DNA from: Magnetococcales bacterium
GTDB lineage: Bacteria > Pseudomonadota > Magnetococcia > Magnetococcales > JADFZT01
NCBI GenBank assembly: GCA_015232395.1
Contig: JADFZT010000031.1
Coordinates: forward strand, 1 to 49,960
Reading direction: 5' to 3'
DNA: 49,960 bases
In this document: positions 47,683 through 49,960 of the stretch, piece after piece
Position numbering within the stretch: position 1 is the first letter of the stretch
How the letters are laid out: every line of letters starts with the position of its first letter
The notes under the pieces: generated by a model
Databases searched by the model: none
Told to the model about the DNA's origin: nothing
The model's input: the letters and a program-made list of their open reading frames with translations, nothing else
Position numbers and translations under genes: made by a program

Positions 47683-48075
47683 TCAGGAGTTGATTCGAGC
47701 AGCCCGAGAACGCCAATAACGCCAGACAAGAAGCACCAAAGCAGCCCCCAGGGCATCAGCCCCCCAATCCAAAAAATCGACCTCCCTGCCCGGCACAAAG
47801 GATTGATGCCATTCGTCACTCGCCCCATAGAGTGCGGCATAAAACCAAGCCCACAAGTCGACGGGTTTCACTTGCGGCCAGCATAAAAAGGCCATTCTTC
47901 CAAGCCCCGCCATCACCCCGTAGGCGATCCCGTGGACGAGCTTGTCCTGATGGGGAAAAAGATCCAACGTTATCATTCCGGGGCGATCTGAGAGGAGATA
48001 GATCAGACCCGAATAGACGATCAGAGCGAATGAGTAAAAAATCCGCTGGTTGGAATCATTCAGGTAAGGGAGCAT
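47683..48075 (-). CDS. VanZ-like family membrane protein
   Basis: 130 aa with three or four predicted membrane helices. The family signatures are DKLVHGIAYGVMAGL in the second helix and YGASDEWHQSFVPGREVDFLDWGADALGA near the C-terminus. VanZ-like proteins are small membrane proteins; one gives low-level teicoplanin resistance, but most have no known role. No ribosome site is clear before ATG 48075. A tandem repeat separates it from the convergent oxidoreductase gene. Confidence 0.88.
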   Translation of the reverse strand: MLPYLNDSNQRIFYSFALIVYSGLIYLLSDRPGMITLDLFPHQDKLVHGIAYGVMAGLGRMAFLCWPQVKPVDLWAWFYAALYGASDEWHQSFVPGREVDFLDWGADALGAALVLLVWRYWRSRAARINS

Positions 48076-48235
48076 GGCAGTCTCATACAGGTAAGGATGC
48101 GTTGGCCTCCATTCCGAAATCGTGAAAGATCTGTAATTTTAACCTGTTAGATCCATCCTTACCAGGAGGGCACTACCAGGTTCCGTAGCTGGGAAAGGTC
48201 AACCACACGATCCTTATATTTTGTATCGGCCAAGG

Positions 48236-48775
48236 TCAACAGCACGATTCCCCATCCTCCCCTGAGCAGCATCCATCAGCCAGAGCCATTTTGGGGTCGA
48301 TTCCCTCCTTTATCAGCCACTCCCGAATCCCCTCCGTGCAACACACTCCCCGAGGATTGAAAATGCTGCACTGACATGGGCGGCCCTTGGCTTTTTCCCG
48401 GATCATGGCGGAAATATCTGTTATTCCGTATATGCGGAACTTATCAAGAACCTCCCCTTTTTTGATCTTAAAGCAGTAGCAGAGAGGGGTCTCCAGGTGT
48501 TCATCCTTTACCGTGACCCGATGGATCAACTGTGGGGTGGTAAAGGTGTGTCCGGTTGGAAATTCAAAATAGACTGTGGGGCAGTCGGGTTGTGGGCAAA
48601 AATAGTAGGCGCCGTTGGCATCAACCTCTTTGCGAAAGGGGGCTTTCAGGGTGTGTTGTGGAGTCTTTGGGGTGATGGCTTCCCCCAAATGATTACAAGT
48701 GGGGCAGGGCCGTTGTTCATCTCTGCTCTGGCTGCTACAGCCGCACCCTGAGGTTGTCTTTGGATTAGATTCCAT
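48236..48775 (-). CDS. CopZ-like iron-sulfur protein without a metal-binding HMA domain
   Basis: 179 aa. The N-terminal part matches the zinc and [2Fe-2S] domain first described for Archaeoglobus CopZ: PCPTCNHLGEAITPKTPQHTLK, YYFCPQPDCPTVYFEF and ETPLCYCFKIKKGEVLDKF, with Cys/His zinc ligands. CQCSIFNPRGVCCTEGIREWL follows as in BFD-like [2Fe-2S] sites. The protein ends before an HMA (copper-binding) domain, and instead has Cys-rich tails at both ends (SGCGCSS and DGCCSGEDGESCC). The role could be redox or metal handling (copper, mercury or arsenic); no metal-efflux gene adjoins. It lies 45 bases after the SLH-SUMF1 gene on the same strand. Confidence 0.8.
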   Translation of the reverse strand: MESNPKTTSGCGCSSQSRDEQRPCPTCNHLGEAITPKTPQHTLKAPFRKEVDANGAYYFCPQPDCPTVYFEFPTGHTFTTPQLIHRVTVKDEHLETPLCYCFKIKKGEVLDKFRIYGITDISAMIREKAKGRPCQCSIFNPRGVCCTEGIREWLIKEGIDPKMALADGCCSGEDGESCC

Positions 48776-48820
48776 GTCGTCAATCCGTGATTTTGGCAGC
48801 CTGCACCAACGGCGTGGTGT

Positions 48821-49960
48821 TCAGGGCTCTCTGACCAAGCGTAGCCCCACGGTATAGATGTTGTTGGTGGGGAGGTAGAATTGGCGATAGCGACAGCGCA
48901 GGCCATTGGCATTGCTGTTCCAGCCGCCCCCACGACGCACCCGGGTGGTGCCGCTCTCCTCATAGAGGGGATCTTCCGAGGCATGGCTGTCATAGGCGTG
49001 GCTGTCATAGAGATCCTGCACCCACTCCCAGGCGTTGCCCTGCATGTCATACAAGCCCCAGGCATTGGCAGTCAACCCGCCCACCGGCTGGATTTGACTG
49101 TTGGAGTTGGATGAATACCAACCATGATTGGCCAACTCTTCATCGTCATCTCCAAAGGGCCAAGTGGTAGTCGTTCCCGCCAGACAGGCATATTCCCACT
49201 CCGCCTCGGTGGGCAGTCGGTAGCTTCCCTCTCCCAGGTCGTTCATGGCGGTGATAAAATCCTGCACATCATTCCACGAGACTTCCTCTATGGGGCAGTC
49301 ATCCCCGCAATTGGCGAAATAGGCCGGGTTGCTGCCCATCACCGATTGCCACTGCGCCTGGGTCACTTCGGTGGTCTGCATGAAAAAATCTTCAGTGATG
49401 GTGACCGTGTGGAGGGGGGATTCGTTGACATAACAGGCATAGCCCGATTCGCTGTCATCGTCTTCACACCCCATCTCAAAGGTGCCGCTGGCAATACGTA
49501 CGAAGTCCATGTTGAGGGAGTTGGTATAGGTATCATCGCTTGATCCGCTACTGTCACCCTCAAGCTGAAAGGTTTGCACCAGAAAGAGCGCCATTTCAGC
49601 CCGGTTGATGGTCAGGCTAGGACAATAGTCCCCCTCTCCATCGCACTCCCGGCCTGGTTCGATGGTGTTGTCGGTGTAACCTTCCTCTGCCAGTTTTTCG
49701 ATATAGGATGCCGCCCAATAGTCGCTGGCGATGTCACCAAATACCGAACCAGTGGCTGTGGGGGGGGCATAATCAACCCCATACTTGGCTCGAACCAGAA
49801 ACACCGCCATCTCCGAGCGGGAGATCTCCCGGCTGGGGCAATAGGTGCTGTCGGTGCAGCCGCTGGTGATCCCCAGCTCTGAAAATTTTTCAATAAAATT
49901 TCCCGCCCAATAATCAGCAGAAACATCATCAAACACGGCACCGGTCGCGGTGGTGGGGTT
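48821..49960 (-). CDS. SLH-repeat and SUMF1-domain surface protein (N-terminus cut by window)
   Basis: At least 380 codons; the frame runs past the window end (position 49960), where the beginning would be found. Two SLH repeats are seen (VSADYWAGNFIEKFSELGIT and its copy ASDYWAASYIEKLAEEGYTD, each ending RSEMAVFL or RAEMALFL). The residues at the very edge (PTTATG) match the linker between the two repeats (PPTATG), so at least one more repeat lies outside. The C-terminal domain (about the last 230 residues) is SUMF1/FGE-sulfatase-like: FVRIASGTFEMGCEDDD, RLPTEAEWEYAC, GLYDMQGNAWEWVQDLY, RRGGGWN. It probably sits on the outer surface. True formylglycine-forming activity is doubtful because the active-site cysteines of SUMF1 were not seen in place. 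Confidence 0.88.
   Translation of the reverse strand, partial: NPTTATGAVFDDVSADYWAGNFIEKFSELGITSGCTDSTYCPSREISRSEMAVFLVRAKYGVDYAPPTATGSVFGDIASDYWAASYIEKLAEEGYTDNTIEPGRECDGEGDYCPSLTINRAEMALFLVQTFQLEGDSSGSSDDTYTNSLNMDFVRIASGTFEMGCEDDDSESGYACYVNESPLHTVTITEDFFMQTTEVTQAQWQSVMGSNPAYFANCGDDCPIEEVSWNDVQDFITAMNDLGEGSYRLPTEAEWEYACLAGTTTTWPFGDDDEELANHGWYSSNSNSQIQPVGGLTANAWGLYDMQGNAWEWVQDLYDSHAYDSHASEDPLYEESGTTRVRRGGGWNSNANGLRCRYRQFYLPTNNIYTVGLRLVREP

Noticed and set aside
47312-47716. 134-codon minus-strand repeat protein
   Set aside because: Arises from the 46-bp repeat, whose copies are read in changing frames; no ribosome site.

Overview
The window is a contiguous piece of a Gram-negative, probably proteobacterial chromosome. 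Gene content fits an alphaproteobacterial-like lineage such as the Magnetococcales: a BamE lipoprotein divergent from a ubiquinol-cytochrome c chaperone, monomeric NADP isocitrate dehydrogenase, adenylylation-type GlnA with a sigma-54 promoter, a bactofilin next to an M23 peptidase, and many signalling proteins. The lineage is inferred from gene content only. No rRNA, tRNA, phage, transposase or CRISPR was recognised.

Layout. 1-10.5 kb: one forward operon with two full TonB-dependent receptors, a short receptor-barrel remnant, a small periplasmic protein, a hybrid histidine kinase and a REC-histidine kinase; several of these genes overlap by 4-8 bases. It looks like an outer-membrane ligand sensing and uptake module. 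A 243-bp MITE-like inverted repeat follows. 10.8-19.7 kb (mostly reverse): a hypothetical gene, endonuclease III, a PPi-type phosphofructokinase, a large CHAT-STAND-TPR protein whose CHAT protease residues appear to be lost, a two-gene methylthioadenosine salvage operon (deaminase plus phosphorylase), and BamE. 19.9-25.2 kb (forward): ubiquinol-cytochrome c chaperone, phosphoglycerate kinase, glycosyltransferase, Nudix protein, and a CNNM/CorC membrane protein ending at a bidirectional terminator shared with a REC-PAS-GGDEF diguanylate cyclase. 27-31.6 kb: isocitrate dehydrogenase convergent with glutamine synthetase. 31.9-35.1 kb: a Gld-like ABC exporter operon.

The most unusual region is 35.15-36.65 kb. 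It has no credible gene. It holds two tandem copies of a ~225-base unit, then nine copies of a ~36-base hairpin. The hairpin stems change in a compensatory way while the loop (GATATTnnnGAGAGGGG) stays nearly constant. This is the signature of a structured RNA or DNA family, and I do not recognise it.

36.7-50 kb: two lipoproteins, dCMP deaminase, a cytidylate-kinase-like protein, polyphosphate kinase 2 divergent from a CHAD (polyphosphate-binding) protein, an M23 peptidase overlapping a bactofilin gene by 88 bases, a molybdopterin oxidoreductase whose stop codon lies in a 46-bp tandem repeat, a VanZ-like protein, a CopZ-like iron-sulfur protein, and an SLH-SUMF1 surface protein cut by the window end.
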